Assembly: GCF_020907405.1 (NCBI RefSeq)
Contig: NZ_JAJJOE010000007.1
Location: forward strand, 62,001-126,000
Length of the DNA: 64,000 nucleotides
Reading direction: 5' to 3'
DNA from: Arthrobacter sp. zg-Y769
Lineage (GTDB): Bacteria > Actinomycetota > Actinomycetes > Actinomycetales > Micrococcaceae
Shown piece after piece: positions 33,802 to 43,213 of the stretch. A program made the position numbers and the translations under genes. The notes under the pieces were generated by a model. It did not search any database. It had not been told where the DNA came from and saw nothing but the letters and a program-made list of their open reading frames with translations. How positions within the stretch are numbered: the stretch's first letter is position 1; every line of letters starts with the position of its first letter.

Positions 33802-34886
33802 TACAGCTCCACCACCGAACGCAGGACCTTGCCGTCATGCATCTTGGTGAAGGCTTCCTCAATGTCGCCCAGGCCGATGCGTTCGGTAACGAAGGCATCC
33901 AGGTCCAGCCGGCCGAGCTTGTACTGCTCCACCAGCATGGGGAAGTCCCGCGACGGCAGGCAGTCGCCGTACCAGGAGGACTTCAGGGAGCCGCCGCGGC
34001 CGAACACGTCCGCCAGCGGCAGCTCGATCTTCATCTCCGGGTTCGGCACACCCACCAAAACCACGCGGCCGGCGAGGTCGCGGGCGTAGAACGCCTGCTT
34101 ATAGGTCTCCGGGCGTCCCACGGCGTCAATCACGACGTCGGCGCCGAAGCCGCCGGTGAGCGCGCGGATGGCTTCCACCGGATCCTCGTCCTTGGAGTTG
34201 ATGCCGTGCGTGGCGCCCTGCGCCATAGCCAGGTCGACCTTGGCCGAATCGATGTCCACGGCAATGATGGTGGTGGCGCCCGCCAGCTTCGCACCGGCGA
34301 CGGCGGCAATACCCACGCCGCCGCAGCCGATGACGGCCACGGATTCCCCGCGCTGCACGGCGCCGGTGTTGATGGCGGCACCGATGCCGGCCATAACGCC
34401 GCAGCCGAGCAGGCCCACCGCGGCGGCGTCGACGTCGTCGTCCACCTTGGTGCACTGGCCGGCGGCCACGAGGGTCTTTTCGGCGAACGCACCGATGCCC
34501 AGGGCGGGCGTCAGCTCGGTGCCGTCCTCCAGGGTCATCTTCTGCGTGGCGTTGGCGGTGTTGAAGCAGTACTGCGGCTCGCCCTTGCGGCAGGCACGGC
34601 ATTCGCCGCACACGGCGCGCCAGTTCAGCACCACGCGGTCGCCGGGGGCAACCTCGGTGACGTCGGGGCCGACGGCGGAGACGACGCCGGTGGCCTCGTG
34701 TCCGAGCAGGAAGGGATAGTCGTCATTGATGGCGCCCTGCTTGTAGTGCAGGTCGGTGTGACAGACGCCGCAGGTGAGGATGTCCACCAGCGCCTCGCCG
34801 GGGCCGGGATCCGGAACCAGGATGGTCTCCAGGGAGACGGGGGCGTTCTTTTCCTTGACGACTACGGCCTGAACCTTATGAACCAT
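33801..34886 (-). CDS. S-(hydroxymethyl)mycothiol dehydrogenase
   Basis: A 361-residue zinc alcohol dehydrogenase of class III type. It should oxidise formaldehyde bound to mycothiol, with NAD, and may also reduce S-nitrosomycothiol. Catalytic zinc: Cys in [12 protein letters not shown], His in GHEATG, and CGVMAG. Structural zinc: [34 protein letters not shown] binds [24 protein letters not shown] at the N-terminus fits MscR-type enzymes. It is first in an operon with the MBL gene. Confidence 0.9.
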   Translation of the reverse strand: MVHKVQAVVVKEKNAPVSLETILVPDPGPGEALVDILTCGVCHTDLHYKQGAINDDYPFLLGHEATGVVSAVGPDVTEVAPGDRVVLNWRAVCGECRACRKGEPQYCFNTANATQKMTLEDGTELTPALGIGAFAEKTLVAAGQCTKVDDDVDAAAVGLLGCGVMAGIGAAINTGAVQRGESVAVIGCGGVGIAAVAGAKLAGATTIIAVDIDSAKVDLAMAQGATHGINSKDEDPVEAIRALTGGFGADVVIDAVGRPETYKQAFYARDLAGRVVLVGVPNPEMKIELPLADVFGRGGSLKSSWYGDCLPSRDFPMLVEQYKLGRLDLDAFVTERIGLGDIEEAFTKMHDGKVLRSVVEL

Positions 34887-35097
34887 GAGTGTGCTGCCTC
34901 TTTCGATGTCCGGGCGGGAAGCGGAAATCCAGCATCCCGCTTTTCCATCCTATGGAGCCGGGGCGCCGGGGGCGAAGCCGGGATTGCCCTTCCGCTCCAG
35001 GCTTCGCCGTCAGGGCCTGACGCCGGCCCCGGGTTCGGTCATAGCATGGAAGGAGGGAACGGTCCCCAGACTCTGCAACCTACCGCAGGAAGTGCCC

Positions 35098-36144
35098 ATG
35101 CTAGGAACCCTGATGTACGCGGAGCGGGATGTCCGGGTGGAGGAGATGCCCCGGCCGGTCCTGCAGGATCCCGGCGACGCCATCGTGAGGGTGGTGGCCG
35201 CCTGCGTCTGCGGATCGGACCTGTGGCCGTACCGCGGCATCGATCCGCTGCGCCGTCCCCGCGCGATGGGGCACGAATATGTCGGCGTGGTCGAAGAAAC
35301 GGGGTCCGCGGTTTCGCTGCTTGAGCCAGGCAGTTTCGTGGTGGGTTCCTTCTTCGCCTCGGACAACACGTGTGAAATCTGCAGGGCGGGGTATCAGAGC
35401 CGCTGCGTCCAGGCGACCGGCGTCGGCGGAGCGCAGGCCGAATATCTGCGGGTTCCCCTCGCGGACGGCACACTCGTGGCGACGGCGGAACTACCCGCGG
35501 AGGACCTGGTGCCGTCCCTGCTCGCGGCCTCGGACGTGCTCGGGACCGGCTGGTTCGGTGCCGCGGCGGCCGAAGCCGGACCCGGCAAGACGGTGGCCGT
35601 GGTGGGCGACGGTGCGGTGGGCCTGCTGGCCGTGCTGTCGGCACGCGAGATGGGTGCCGAACGGATCATCGCCATGAGCAGCCACGCCGACCGCCAGGCC
35701 CTGGCCCGGGAGTTCGGGGCCACCGACATTGTCCCGGAACGCGGCGACGACGGCGTGGCAGCGGTCCGCGAACTCACCGGAGGCCTGGGCGCGCACAGCG
35801 TGGTGGAGGCGGTAGGGACCCAGTCATCGATGCTGCAGGGCATCGGCTGCACCCGCCCCGGCGGGCACATGGGCTACGTGGGTGTACCGCATGGTGTCCA
35901 GCTACCCGGGGAACAGCTCTTCTTCAGCGAGATCCACCTGCTGGGCGGACCGGCGCCGGTCCGCCGTTTCCTGCCCGAGCTCATGGAGCTCATCCTGCAG
36001 CGGAAAATCAATCCGGGGAAGGTCTTTACCCTGGAGCTGCCGCTAAGCGAGGCCGCGGAAGGCTACCGGGCCATGGACGAACGGCGCACCATAAAGGCCC
36101 TGCTGCGTCCGGAACCGCTCCCGGCACGTCCCGCCGGGGGTTAG
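35098..36144 (+). CDS. zinc-type alcohol dehydrogenase-like protein
   Basis: A 348-residue MDR enzyme. CGSDLWPYRG and GHEYVG form the catalytic zinc site, and VVGDGAVGLLAVLSAREMGAERII binds the cofactor. In the structural zinc loop (DNTCEICRAGYQSRC) the first of four cysteines is Asp, a variant seen in some subfamilies. AGGAAG precedes the ATG at 35098. Substrate unknown. Region 34887-35097 upstream holds no gene. It is convergent with the next gene, overlapping by 4 nt. Confidence 0.85.
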   Translation: MLGTLMYAERDVRVEEMPRPVLQDPGDAIVRVVAACVCGSDLWPYRGIDPLRRPRAMGHEYVGVVEETGSAVSLLEPGSFVVGSFFASDNTCEICRAGYQSRCVQATGVGGAQAEYLRVPLADGTLVATAELPAEDLVPSLLAASDVLGTGWFGAAAAEAGPGKTVAVVGDGAVGLLAVLSAREMGAERIIAMSSHADRQALAREFGATDIVPERGDDGVAAVRELTGGLGAHSVVEAVGTQSSMLQGIGCTRPGGHMGYVGVPHGVQLPGEQLFFSEIHLLGGPAPVRRFLPELMELILQRKINPGKVFTLELPLSEAAEGYRAMDERRTIKALLRPEPLPARPAGG

Positions 36145-36650
36145 AACTCTACGTAGGTGCCGGTGGGAACGGTGCCGCTGAAGTTCGATGCGGGACCAAA
36201 AAGTCCGTTGAGCCCGCACTCCTGCTGGGAACCGGAAAACGACGTCAGATTGAAGCCGTAGGTCACGTCCTGGGACCGGCCTGCCGGTAAGGTCAGCTGG
36301 ATTATCGACTGTCCGGCACGCCAGCTGGCACTTTCGAACGCCAGGGCACTGACTTCGGTCCGCACGGCGGGAAGGACCGCGGAGAGCGGCACCGATCCCT
36401 TGACCGAAGCGCGGCTTGTCACGGCTTTTTCATTCGTGGCACCGATGGGTGCAGTGACCGTGGAAGTGTTCAGGAGCGTTACCGAGCCTGCGGCTTCCCT
36501 GCTCGCGGAGGTTTTCTTGAAGGTGGTCGCCGTGGATCCGGGTTCACATTCGGTGTCGGCCGCCGACGCCGGTGCCGCCGCAACCGCAGATCCTGCGAGC
36601 AATCCGGCTGTCGACAGAAGTACGGCGAGCCGCCTCGTTGTGGTCTTCAT
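36141..36650 (-). CDS. secreted hypothetical protein, 169 aa
   Basis: The N-terminus is a Sec signal (MKTTTRRLAVLLSTAGLLAGS) with a likely cut after ASA in APASAADTE. The mature part is Ser/Thr-rich with two Cys residues (TECEPG, QQECGLNG) that may pair outside the cell. It looks like a small beta-rich domain. No family recognised. Confidence 0.75.
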   Translation of the reverse strand: MKTTTRRLAVLLSTAGLLAGSAVAAAPASAADTECEPGSTATTFKKTSASREAAGSVTLLNTSTVTAPIGATNEKAVTSRASVKGSVPLSAVLPAVRTEVSALAFESASWRAGQSIIQLTLPAGRSQDVTYGFNLTSFSGSQQECGLNGLFGPASNFSGTVPTGTYVEF

Positions 36651-36771
36651 CCCGCTCCTTCGTGTCCCGGTAGTATCCGTTCCCTCTGGAAGAGCCCCAA
36701 CACTACTACTCAGTAATCGGGAGTCAAGCAGGCAGTCCAGCCGGTTCCGCGGCCGCGGACCGGGCCGGGAG

Positions 36772-37044
36772 CTAGAGACCGAGTCGGGACTTTACTTCCG
36801 ATGCCGAGGGATTGGTGGCCGAGGAGCCGTCCGGGAAGATCACGGTGGGGACGGTCTGGTTGCCGCCGTTGAGCGAGGCCACCAGCTCCGCAGTGCCTTC
36901 CACGTCTTCGATGTTGATCTCCGTGTAGCCGATGCCCTGCGCGTCCAGCTGGGACTTCAGGCGCCGGCAGTATCCGCACCAGGAGGTGGAGAACATGGTG
37001 ATGGTCCCGGTTGCGGGGGTGAAAGCTTCAGCAGTGGCAGCCAC
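36772..37044 (-). CDS. mycoredoxin (glutaredoxin-like)
   Basis: A 90-residue thiol oxidoreductase. The active site is STSWCGYC (Cys23, Cys26), with NQTVPTVIFPDGS holding the cis-Pro and ending SASEVKSRLGL. CGYC is typical of actinobacterial mycoredoxin-1, which reduces mixed disulfides between proteins and mycothiol. The GTG at 37044 lies after GAGGAG; the ATG at residue 17 would remove the first strand. It fits the mycothiol-using host. Confidence 0.9.
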   Translation of the reverse strand: MAATAEAFTPATGTITMFSTSWCGYCRRLKSQLDAQGIGYTEINIEDVEGTAELVASLNGGNQTVPTVIFPDGSSATNPSASEVKSRLGL

Positions 37045-37130
37045 GGGGGTAGCTCCTCTTCGTCGAAATGGATAGTTGCCTAATCCAACAGTATTCCGGC
37101 CCGCGGCATTCCCGGTGGCAGACTGGAGGC

Positions 37131-37912
37131 ATGTGCGGAAGATACGTGATGGCCCGCTCCGTGGGGGACCTCGTGGCCGAGGCAGAAGCAGAGGCCGATG
37201 ACCGCCTGGAACTGCGCGCGTCCTGGAACGTGGCCCCGACGTCGGACGTCCCTGTTGTCCTTGAACGGTTCGTGGAGGTGCCTGGCCGGGGGCGGACGCA
37301 GGTGCGCCAGATCCACGTGGCCCGCTGGGGCCTGGTGCCGGGCTGGGCAGGTGATGCGTCCGTGGGCGTCCGGGCATTCAATGCCCGCAGCGAGACCGTC
37401 CTGGAGAAACCCACCTTCCGTGAGGCCGTAGTCTCGCGCCGCTGTGCCGTGCCGGTGGACGGCTACTACGAATGGAAGGCCGGCCCCGGCAAGGCCCGCC
37501 ACCCGTTCCATGTTTCCCGGGCCGACGGCGCTCCGATTTTTTTGCCGGCCTGTATGAGTGGTGGCGGGATCCGGCCAAGGCCGAGGACGATCCGGAGAAG
37601 TGGCTGCTCTCGACGTCGATCCTCACCGTCGCCGCGCCCCCGGCGGACAGCGCCGAACCGGTGCTGCGCGAACTTGCCGACCTGCACGACCGGCTGCCGC
37701 TGCCGCTGTCTGCGGACGCAATGGCTGCCTGGCTGGACCCGGCGCGGCGGGATGCGGCGGCGCTGGTGGCCCTGGCCGCGGACCAGGCCTACGACACGGC
37801 GGCGGAGTGGGTGCTGGCCGAAGCCCACCCGGCGGTTGGCAATGTGCGCAACGACGGCGAGTACCTGCTGCATCCGGACCCGGCGGTGTTGCCGGCGGAC
37901 GTGCTCTTCTAG
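37131..37912 (+). pseudogene. second SRAP/HMCES gene, frameshifted in a T7 run
   Basis: The first frame encodes MCGRYVMARSVGDL through INPUT-strand equivalents GVRAFNARSETVLEKP and DGYYEW, then HVSRADGAPIF. The remaining protein (FAGLYEWWRDPAKAED, DLHDRLPLPL, VGNVRNDGEYLLHPD) is in the next frame and ends at 37912. The switch lies at a run of seven T (37537-37543); eight T or five T would restore about 260 residues. All catalytic residues are kept. CAGACT at leaderless spacing precedes the ATG. It is either a recent pseudogene, a slippage-controlled gene or a sequencing error. Confidence 0.85.
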
Positions 37913-37938
37913 TCCTGCCGGGCGAGCGGGCCCCGAAC

Positions 37939-38376
37939 TTAGTCGGCGATCGCGGCCAGGGTGACCCGGCCGGCGTCGTCCACGCTGAGGCCGGGGTTGA
38001 AGCAGACCTCCCAGCGCAGTCCGTCCGGGTCCGTGAAGTAGCCGGAATAGCCGCCCCAGCTCATCTGCGTTCCGGGGGCGGTGATGATCCCGCCGGCGCC
38101 GGCGGCGTTCGCCAGCACGGCGTCCACCTCGGCAGCGGAATCCACATTGTGGCCGAGGGTGACCGGGGCGTTGTGGAGCTCGCCCGCCGCACCGGCTTCC
38201 GCGGCCAGGTGGTCGGCCCGGAAGAAAGCCAGCAGCAGCCCATGGTTGATCTGGAAGAAGATCACCTCATCGTGGACATACTGGACCGATTCCCAGCCGA
38301 GCCGTGAAACGTAAAACGCGTAAGTTACTTCGAGGTCCCGTACGCCTACGGTGACCACGGAAACGTGGGGGTTCAC
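37939..38376 (-). CDS. VOC family protein
   Basis: About 145 residues. VSVVTVGVRDLEVTYAFYVSRLGW starts a VOC domain, and GYFTDPDGLRWEVCFNPG ends it. The GTG at 38376, after AGGATC, fits the domain start; a GTG at 38400 would add eight residues. The role is unknown. It is convergent with the SRAP pseudogene. Confidence 0.84.
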   Translation of the reverse strand: MNPHVSVVTVGVRDLEVTYAFYVSRLGWESVQYVHDEVIFFQINHGLLLAFFRADHLAAEAGAAGELHNAPVTLGHNVDSAAEVDAVLANAAGAGGIITAPGTQMSWGGYSGYFTDPDGLRWEVCFNPGLSVDDAGRVTLAAIAD

Positions 38377-38472
38377 GTCTTGATCCTGCCATGAAGTCAC
38401 CGATTGGCCATTACCCGGGTACCGGACGCCCGGGTGCCGCGTCCGCGGCCCGGTGGTGGTTACTCTTAAGAC

Positions 38473-38811
38473 ATGGAAGCAGCTGAGCAGAAATCCGTTT
38501 CGGGACAGCTAGATAATGTCCGGACGGCAATTGACGAGATCGACGAGGAAATTGTCGCGCTGATCTGGCGCCGGCAGCGGCTGGTCCGGCTTGCCGGGGG
38601 ACTGAAGGACAACGACGACGCCGTCCGTTCACCCAAGCGCATGGAGGAAGTCATTGCCCACGTCCGCCACGCGGCCGAGGAGCAGGACGGCGACTGCAAC
38701 GTGGTGGAACGCACGTACAAGGCCATGATCGAGGCCTTTATCGACTACGAGCTGAAGGTTCGCCACGAGATGGAGACGCAGCGCAAGCTGGACGCCTTCA
38801 GCCGCAGCTAG
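38473..38811 (+). CDS. chorismate mutase (AroQ class)
   Basis: A 112-residue all-helical protein. VRTAIDEIDEEIVALIWRRQRLVRLAGGLK is the AroQ first helix with the catalytic Arg and Lys, followed by SPKRMEEVIAHVRHAA and FIDYEL. It converts chorismate to prephenate for Phe/Tyr synthesis. The -10 box TACTCT (38461-38466) ends 6 nt before the ATG, so it may be leaderless. The next gene follows 23 nt later. Confidence 0.85.
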   Translation: MEAAEQKSVSGQLDNVRTAIDEIDEEIVALIWRRQRLVRLAGGLKDNDDAVRSPKRMEEVIAHVRHAAEEQDGDCNVVERTYKAMIEAFIDYELKVRHEMETQRKLDAFSRS

Positions 38812-38834
38812 GCCTCCGGCCGAGAAGGGGAACC

Positions 38835-39401
38835 ATGGGGGAAACCAATCCGGCGCCGGAGGGAAACCGCTGGCGTCCCGTTGCGGCGGCGCTCGCAGAC
38901 CGCCGGCGCCTGCACCTGTACGCCCGTGCCGTGCTGGCGGCCGACGACGGCGAGCGCCTGGATCCGAAGGGCCTCACCTCTGCCGAGGCCAAGTCATTGG
39001 CGGTGCTGCAGAACGCCGGCCTGGTCCGCGTCGGCGAGCGCGGGGTGGAACCCGCAGCGTCCGTCTTCGCTGACCTGCTCACTGTGCGTCCGCCGGACAC
39101 CACCGCGCGCCGCTTCCTGGTCAACGGCAAGGTCGAGTCCTACCCGCGCAAACGCGCCGACCGGCTGGAGCTGCTGCATTTCCTGGCCGGGGAGGTCTTT
39201 GAGCACGCCCGGCCGCCGGAACCGGGGCTCCGGCCCGTGCTGACCGAAAAGGAACTCACCACCCGGCTGGCCGCCTTCACCGCAGACCCCGCTGCCATCC
39301 GCCGCTATCTGGTGGATGAAGGCATCGTGGCCCGGGATGCCGCAGGCACCCAGTACTGGCTCACCCGTCCCCGCCCGGCGGAAGGAATGGAATTTGCCTA
39401 G
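38835..39401 (+). CDS. DUF2087 domain protein
   Basis: A 188-residue protein. The N-terminal half looks like a small winged helix (ADRRRLHLYARAVL, TSAEAKSLAVLQNAGLVRVGERG). The C-terminal half is a DUF2087 domain (ARRFLVNGKVESYPRKRADRLELLHFLAGEVFE, DPAAIRRYLVDEGIVARDAAGTQYWL). DUF2087 proteins are often transcription-factor-like. Downstream it overlaps the phosphatase gene by 8 nt. Confidence 0.82.
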   Translation: MGETNPAPEGNRWRPVAAALADRRRLHLYARAVLAADDGERLDPKGLTSAEAKSLAVLQNAGLVRVGERGVEPAASVFADLLTVRPPDTTARRFLVNGKVESYPRKRADRLELLHFLAGEVFEHARPPEPGLRPVLTEKELTTRLAAFTADPAAIRRYLVDEGIVARDAAGTQYWLTRPRPAEGMEFA

Positions 39402-40173
39402 TTTCCCGGACACGGCCAGGGTCACTGACGTCGACGCGGCTCCCGGCACCCGCGCCGGCGTGGAAGGCCTGGTGAACTTCCGCGATCTGGGCGGCCGGCG
39501 ACGGCGCGACGGCACGCTTACGCCGCACGGGGTCTTCTTCCGCTCCGAAACGGTGGACCTGGTCCGGCCCGGCGGCTGGGACACTCTGTATGCGCTGGGA
39601 GTGCGCACCGTCGTCGATCTCCGCCAGCCGCCCGAACGTGCGCGGGACACCACCGCCCGCCCGGACTGGCTCACCACGGTTCCCGTGGACCTGGACGGCC
39701 TGGCCGAGAACCCGGAGTTCTGGGAAGGGTACTGGGACAACGGGCTGATGGGCACACCGCTGTACTACCTGCCGCACCTCACGCGGCTGCCGGACCGGAT
39801 GGGCGCCGCCCTCACCGCCCTGGCCGGCGCACCTGAAGGCGGGGTGCTTTTCCACTGCATGGCGGGACGCGACCGCACCGGAATGACCGCAATGGTCCTG
39901 CTCGCGGCACTGGACGCGGAGCCGGAGGAGATCCGGGAGGACTACTTCGAAACCGTCCGCAACGCGGACGCCTTCGCAGCAGCAACGGGACGGCCCAATC
40001 CGGAGGCAGAGAGCGAAAAACTGTGTGCCGAGCACGGAACCAGCATGGACGGTGCCTTCCGCGCGGCGGTGGACGGCTTTTCGCTGCAGCGGCTCTTTGA
40101 CGACGCCGGGCTGCCGGAAGAGGTCCGGGACCGTATTCGGACCTGGCGGGGAGCACTTCCCGCCGGGCCATAA
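39394..40173 (+). CDS. tyrosine/serine protein phosphatase (Y_phosphatase3)
   Basis: A 259-residue phosphatase with the active-site loop HCMAGRDRTG (Cys155, Arg161). VNFRDLGGRR and RSETVDLVRPGGWDTLYALGVRTVVDLR are family hallmarks. It resembles LipA/MptpB-like phosphatases that act on Tyr/Ser or phosphoinositides. The TTG at 39394, after GGAAGGAATGG, is the only start that leaves the domain whole without an odd extension. It overlaps the DUF2087 gene. Confidence 0.88.
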   Translation: MPSFPDTARVTDVDAAPGTRAGVEGLVNFRDLGGRRRRDGTLTPHGVFFRSETVDLVRPGGWDTLYALGVRTVVDLRQPPERARDTTARPDWLTTVPVDLDGLAENPEFWEGYWDNGLMGTPLYYLPHLTRLPDRMGAALTALAGAPEGGVLFHCMAGRDRTGMTAMVLLAALDAEPEEIREDYFETVRNADAFAAATGRPNPEAESEKLCAEHGTSMDGAFRAAVDGFSLQRLFDDAGLPEEVRDRIRTWRGALPAGP

Positions 40174-40183
40174 CGCTGCTCTG

Positions 40184-41227
40184 CTACTCCGACGTTCCCG
40201 CTTCGAGGATCGACACGATGGAGAAGAGCGTAAAACAGACAGCTCCGAGCCCAACCAGCACGTGTGCGGGGACAAAGAACGCAGGGTCTGTGCCTGCGGC
40301 TTCAAAGAGGAACGCGGCGAAGAACAGACAGGTGAGCGCTGTTCCGACGGGCATCAGCGGGATGCGGTTGGCCAGGGCAAACGGGCGGCGCCAGACGAGG
40401 GCGAGCAACAGCACCTTCGACAGGATGCTGAAGCAGATCAGCCCGAGGCCGATCAGCACACATCCCGGGGCCAGCCGAAAGGGCTCGTGAGAGCTGAACA
40501 GCACGAATAGTCCGAGCAGCACATTGATCGTGCCGGCGGCAGCGACGAGCCAGGGCCAGGCGAAACGTTCGCCATCGCTGAATTCGTTGCGCACCTGGCG
40601 CACGATGCTCGCGACCAGGGCGATCAGCGACGTGCAGATCGCCGACAGGCCGATCAGGACGTGGCCGGCAACGAAGCCGGGAGTATCTCCGCGCACCAAC
40701 AGGCCGGTCGCAAGGGAGAAACCTACGACGGCGGCCACAACCGGAACTGCGAGCAGCACGGCACCGATGGCGCGGGAGTGGGCACCTTCGGGCGGGCCGC
40801 CCTGAGGCTCAAGTAACTGTGCTGACTGGATGAGCGTGAATTTTGTGGACGCGGCCGCGACGGTGCTGACGCACGTGGCGACGAAGCCGACGCCGATCAC
40901 AACGAAGCCCGCCGTGAGGTTCTCCGCGGTGTTGTCCCGGTTGGCCAGGACGATGCCCCAGATGATGGCGGCGGCAGCAGCCACGTAGCCGGAGAGCGGC
41001 AGGACGATCCCCCACACGCGCCCATAGCGGTTGATGAGCTGCCTGATGATGGTGGCCGCCGTAGTGAATAGTGCATAACAGATGACGGTCAGCCCGACGT
41101 TAACGTGTCCGGCGACAAAGTGACCGGCGTCGTTCCGCCCGGCCAGGATATAGAGGCCAAAAGACAGACAGACAGCACCCATCAGCAGCGGTATGGCGCG
41201 GAAAATGACACTAATTGTACGGTTCAT
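40184..41227 (-). CDS. DUF2776-like polytopic membrane protein
   Basis: A 347-residue protein with about 10 membrane helices in two or three similar repeats, each containing a GHV/GLxxICxxL pattern (FVAGHVNVGLTVICYALF, FVAGHVLIGLSAICTSLI, FVPAHVLVGLGAVCFTLF). It begins MNRTISVIFRAIPLLMGAVCL, like DUF2776 proteins. Function unknown. Its ATG at 41227 is divergent from the exporter pair. Confidence 0.75.
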   Translation of the reverse strand: MNRTISVIFRAIPLLMGAVCLSFGLYILAGRNDAGHFVAGHVNVGLTVICYALFTTAATIIRQLINRYGRVWGIVLPLSGYVAAAAAIIWGIVLANRDNTAENLTAGFVVIGVGFVATCVSTVAAASTKFTLIQSAQLLEPQGGPPEGAHSRAIGAVLLAVPVVAAVVGFSLATGLLVRGDTPGFVAGHVLIGLSAICTSLIALVASIVRQVRNEFSDGERFAWPWLVAAAGTINVLLGLFVLFSSHEPFRLAPGCVLIGLGLICFSILSKVLLLALVWRRPFALANRIPLMPVGTALTCLFFAAFLFEAAGTDPAFFVPAHVLVGLGAVCFTLFSIVSILEAGTSE

Positions 41228-41414
41228 GGCGTACCCCGAAGCTGGTCCCATGCGGCTCCCACATCGTGGCCGGTCCGCGCTCAGTGCCAGTTTGCGCCTG
41301 TCCTACCCGCGGAACAACGCCGTGGCAGGGAGCAGTTCGCTGGCTATGTAACTTCGCGCCCTCTACAGCCACGACGCCTGCCGGTACCGGCGGCATGGGT
41401 GCCGCCGCCGACCG

Positions 41415-41443
41415 TTGACTTGGCAGGACGGGGGGCGTCGAAT
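41415..41443 (+). promoter_or_regulatory. sigma70-type promoter of the tandem exporters
   Basis: TTGACT and TCGAAT are separated by 17 bp and lie 54 bp upstream of the first transporter gene. The rest of the gap 41228-41496 shows no gene. Confidence 0.5.
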
Positions 41444-41496
41444 GGGAGTTCCGACCGGACTGCCCTCATCCGGCGGAAATTTCCAAGGAGGAGTGC

Positions 41497-43182
41497 ATGG
41501 CCGACCGGTTTACTCCCCACGGAACCGCTGCAACCCATCCGATAGCCGGCATGGCCGGCGCCATGGGAGCACCGGTCAACGCAGTCCCCCTGGTGGCGCA
41601 CACGACGCAGTCCCGGACCGGCCCGCCACCGGGTGGTGCCGGGGCACAGGGCCGCGCCGATGCGGGCGGGGGACACTCACGGCGCCAGATCGCCGTCGTT
41701 TTCGCCGGGCTGATGCTGGCGGTGCTTGTCGCGGCCCTGGACCAGACCATCGTCTCCACCGCCCTGCCCACCATCGTGGGAGACCTGCAGGGTATGGACC
41801 ACCTGTCCTGGGTGATCACCGCGTATCTGCTGACCTCCACCATCGGGCTGCCGATCTACGGGAAGCTCGGAGACCTGCTCGGGCGCAAGAACATCTTCAT
41901 TTTCGCCATTGTGGTTTTCCTGGGCGGCTCCGCCCTGTCCGGGCAGGCACACAGCATGACCGAGCTCATCACCTACCGTGCCATCCAGGGGGTAGGCGGC
42001 GGCGGGCTGATCATCGGCGCGCAGGCCATCATCGGCGACATTGTGCCCGCCCGCGAGCGCGGCAAGTACATGGGACTGATCGGGGCGGCGTTCGGCATCG
42101 CCTCGGTCAGCGGACCGCTGCTGGGCGGCTACCTTACCGATTACTGGTCCTGGCGGTGGGTCTTCTACATCAACCTGCCGATCGGTGCGGTGGCGCTCGC
42201 GGTCATCATCACCGCGCTGCACCTGCCGCGGTCCGGACGCACGGGCATCCGGCTGGATTACGCCGGCGGTGTGCTGCTGGCCGTCGCCTCCACCGCCCTG
42301 GTGCTGCTGACCAGCTGGGGCGGCAACAACTATGCCTGGACCTCTCCCACCATCCTCACGCTGGGAGCAGTGGCCGCCGTCGCCGTCGCCATCTTCATTC
42401 CGGTGGAGCTGCGGGCCGCCGAACCGATGCTTCCGCTGCGCCTGTTCGGGATCCGCAACTTCCTGATCTGCACGCTGGTGGGGCTCGCGGTGGGGCTGGC
42501 CATGTTCGGGTCCATTGCCTATCTGCCCACCTTCCTGCAGATCGTCAACGGAGCGAGCCCCACGATGTCCGGGCTGATGATGCTCCCGATGACCGCGGGG
42601 CTGCTCACCACCTCGATCGGAACGGGGCAGCTGATCTCCCGCACCGGCAGGTACAAGATCTATCCCATCCTCGGGTCCCTCACCATGATTGCGGGCCTGG
42701 TGCTGCTCTCACGTATCTCCAGTACGACGCCGTACTCGCTCACCGCGCTCGGCATGCTGGTGCTGGGACTGGGGATCGGGGCGCTGATGCAGAACGTGGT
42801 GCTGATTGTGCAGAACAGCGTCCCCGCCAAGGACATGGGTACCGGGGTTTCCACGGCCAACTACTTCCGGCAGATGGGCGGTTCCCTGGGGATTGCCCTT
42901 TTCGGGTCCCTGTTCATCCGCCGCTTGAACGACCAGCTGGCCTCCGCTCCGGCCGGCGCCGGCGACGCGGCGTCCGGCGGCGCCAATTCGATCAGTCCGG
43001 ACAGCATCAGGGCGCTGCCCGCACCCGCGCAGGACTTCATCAAGTCCGCATTCGGCGAGGCGCTGCCGCCGATCTTCCTGCTGGGGGTGCCGATCCTGGG
43101 GGCGGCCTTTGTCCTGACGCTGTTTATTGTGCAGCAGCCGCTGGCCAGGACGGCGCGGGTCAGCCTGGACAGCGGTAAGTAA
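41497..43182 (+). CDS. DHA2-family multidrug exporter (first of tandem)
   Basis: A 561-residue MFS protein with 14 membrane helices. The cytoplasmic N-terminus of about 65 residues is Gly/Pro-rich. Motifs are [27 protein letters not shown] and [20 protein letters not shown], typical of EmrB/LfrA/MDR exporters. It should export drugs or dyes using the proton gradient. GGAGGAG precedes the ATG. A closely related copy follows 31 nt later. Confidence 0.93.
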   Translation: MADRFTPHGTAATHPIAGMAGAMGAPVNAVPLVAHTTQSRTGPPPGGAGAQGRADAGGGHSRRQIAVVFAGLMLAVLVAALDQTIVSTALPTIVGDLQGMDHLSWVITAYLLTSTIGLPIYGKLGDLLGRKNIFIFAIVVFLGGSALSGQAHSMTELITYRAIQGVGGGGLIIGAQAIIGDIVPARERGKYMGLIGAAFGIASVSGPLLGGYLTDYWSWRWVFYINLPIGAVALAVIITALHLPRSGRTGIRLDYAGGVLLAVASTALVLLTSWGGNNYAWTSPTILTLGAVAAVAVAIFIPVELRAAEPMLPLRLFGIRNFLICTLVGLAVGLAMFGSIAYLPTFLQIVNGASPTMSGLMMLPMTAGLLTTSIGTGQLISRTGRYKIYPILGSLTMIAGLVLLSRISSTTPYSLTALGMLVLGLGIGALMQNVVLIVQNSVPAKDMGTGVSTANYFRQMGGSLGIALFGSLFIRRLNDQLASAPAGAGDAASGGANSISPDSIRALPAPAQDFIKSAFGEALPPIFLLGVPILGAAFVLTLFIVQQPLARTARVSLDSGK

Positions 43183-43213
43183 GGCAACGGAACGAGAAGA
43201 GAAGATACCCGCC

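Noticed and set aside
41415-43178. A second long plus-strand frame inside the first exporter gene
   Set aside because: It is an out-of-frame shadow; the exporter frame has all 14 helices and motifs.
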